A stretch of DNA of 14,011 nt. Source: an archaeon (GTDB taxonomy: Archaea > Asgardarchaeota > Hermodarchaeia > Hermodarchaeales > Hermodarchaeaceae). A program made the position numbers and the translations under genes. Under the pieces are notes generated by a model. The model ran no database searches. It was given only the letters and a program-made list of their open reading frames with translations, and had not been told where the DNA came from. Positions 13,125-14,011 of the stretch are shown one piece after another. The DNA is taken from positions 1 to 14,011 of the forward strand of contig JABXGX010000059.1 in assembly GCA_016550405.1 (NCBI GenBank). Reading direction: 5' to 3'. The stretch's first letter is position 1; each line of letters opens with the position of its first letter.

Positions 13125-14011
13125 TCATCTCTCTGTTACAGCCTTTAGTCGTTCATATGCATCAGAACTCTCTGAAAATGGACATACCTTCACACAAACC
13201 GAGCACCCATAGTACTGTGCAAAGTATTCGAAACAATCCTGTTGAGAGATATTGGTTATTCGACCTGAATCATGCAGTATGGAGTCTTCCAGTATTGCTT
13301 TTGGCGGGCACTGCTTGATGCATATCCCGCAAATTTTGCAGTAATCTGCAATCCATTCATGGTCGTTTGAATCCGCAAATGGTAGATTCTCAATGCTCGT
13401 ATAGACGGCTGCTAACCTCACTCTGGGACCAAAATCCCGAGTTATCAGGAGACCGTGTTTTCCAACCCAACCGATTCCAGCTTTCTGAGCTAGAGGAGGA
13501 AATAGGACCAATCCACCAAGTGGATGATCTGCCTGAGCCGCATAACCCTGTTCTCTGAGGAACCCAGCAATTCTATTGGCTGCCTTTCCCAGATCGTCAT
13601 AGGTCCCAAACACCATATTCATGGTCGCTTGGCTTGGGGCTTTGTTGATTTTCTCTTTACTCATCTCCATTGCAAGAATGATGGCATTATCATAGAGAAC
13701 TCCATATTGTTGAAAGATGAGATCTTGTGGCAACTTCACGAATCCAAATTGGCTTACTCCTAGACTTTGGGAGTAGTCTTGAAGCTGCTCCAAAAACTCC
13801 TGATGGGCGTCTGAATTTGGATTCGATGGATTTTCTTGAATTGAATCAACTGAGAGATGAATGTTCTTCATAATCGAAAGAAGGCGTCTAATGGGAAACA
13901 TGTGCCTCATTTCAAGATCATCTCGCTCTTGAAGGAGCTTCACCATCTCCAGCGGTATTTCGAATCTTGTCGGAGAATCTGGTGTCGGATGAAGAATCTC
14001 AGGTCTCTCAA
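13125..14011 (-). CDS. Epoxyqueuosine reductase-like iron-sulfur protein, 5' partial
   Basis: The reading frame is open from its stop at 13125 to the window edge with no stop, so the N-terminus is missing; the first ATG (13946) has no spaced ribosome binding site and is probably internal. Counted from that ATG, I-G-W-V-G-K-H-G-L-L-I-T (158-169) and F-G-P-R-V-R-L-A-A-V (172-181) are hallmark segments of the QueG / reductive dehalogenase-like superfamily. Two [4Fe-4S] motifs follow: C203-x2-C206-x2-C209-x3-C213-P and C238 with C248-x2-C251-x3-C255-P. QueG makes queuosine in tRNA with cobalamin; many archaeal relatives lack a known reaction, so the exact substrate is open. It lies upstream of vps4 on the same strand with a 222-base gap. 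No functional link to ESCRT is evident. Confidence 0.8.
   Translation of the reverse strand, partial: ERPEILHPTPDSPTRFEIPLEMVKLLQERDDLEMRHMFPIRRLLSIMKNIHLSVDSIQENPSNPNSDAHQEFLEQLQDYSQSLGVSQFGFVKLPQDLIFQQYGVLYDNAIILAMEMSKEKINKAPSQATMNMVFGTYDDLGKAANRIAGFLREQGYAAQADHPLGGLVLFPPLAQKAGIGWVGKHGLLITRDFGPRVRLAAVYTSIENLPFADSNDHEWIADYCKICGICIKQCPPKAILEDSILHDSGRITNISQQDCFEYFAQYYGCSVCVKVCPFSESSDAYERLKAVTER

Noticed and set aside
1..14011. CRISPR array, insertion sequence or prophage
   Set aside because: No regularly spaced repeats, transposase or integrase motifs, or terminal repeats were seen.

Overview
The window looks like chromosomal DNA of an Asgard archaeon, most likely of the Heimdallarchaeia group. 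It combines an archaeal-type leucyl-tRNA synthetase and TATA-like archaeal promoters with a ubiquitin conjugation set and eukaryote-like ESCRT-I, ESCRT-II and Vps4 genes. Only the Asgard placement is well supported; the finer placement is inference. Genes are tightly packed, base composition looks even, and purine-rich ribosome binding sites decide several starts. No stretch over 300 bases lacks a gene. I saw no tRNA, rRNA, CRISPR array or insertion sequence.

Left part (1-5480). A ribbon-helix-helix regulator (partial, minus strand) diverges from a ZnuA/TroA-like metal-binding protein (plus strand) that has a C-terminal membrane anchor; the gap between them carries inverted repeats that look like an operator. 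A small cysteine-rich zinc ribbon protein follows. This looks like a metal-homeostasis module without its ABC ATPase or permease. A complete leuS lies on the minus strand, then a zinc ribbon plus Yip1-like five-helix membrane protein on the plus strand.

Ubiquitin operon (7675 down to 5473, minus strand). The order of transcription is small RING finger protein, ubiquitin-like protein ending exactly in Gly-Gly, E2 with HPN motif and active-site Cys, and E1 with a C-terminal beta-grasp-like domain. Together these could activate, carry and attach the modifier to targets. No JAMM/Rpn11 deubiquitinase lies in the window.

ESCRT operon (7876 to 10988, plus strand), divergent from the ubiquitin operon. 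It encodes an unrecognised coiled-coil protein, Vps23/TSG101 (UEV, coiled coil, steadiness box), Vps28 (core plus C-terminal domain), a 97-residue protein resembling a free Vps28 C-terminal domain, and Vps22. Converging on it from the other side are vps4 (MIT plus AAA ATPase) and vps25 on the minus strand. The simplest reading is one locus that makes a ubiquitin-like tag, a UEV-containing ESCRT-I that could read it, an ESCRT-II bridge, and the ATPase that remodels ESCRT-III. ESCRT-III itself and Vps36 are not here.

Right edge (13125-14011). An epoxyqueuosine reductase-like protein with two [4Fe-4S] cysteine clusters runs off the window at its N-terminus.

Functions are assigned from motif and remembered family-sequence resemblance only; no database search or structure prediction was run.
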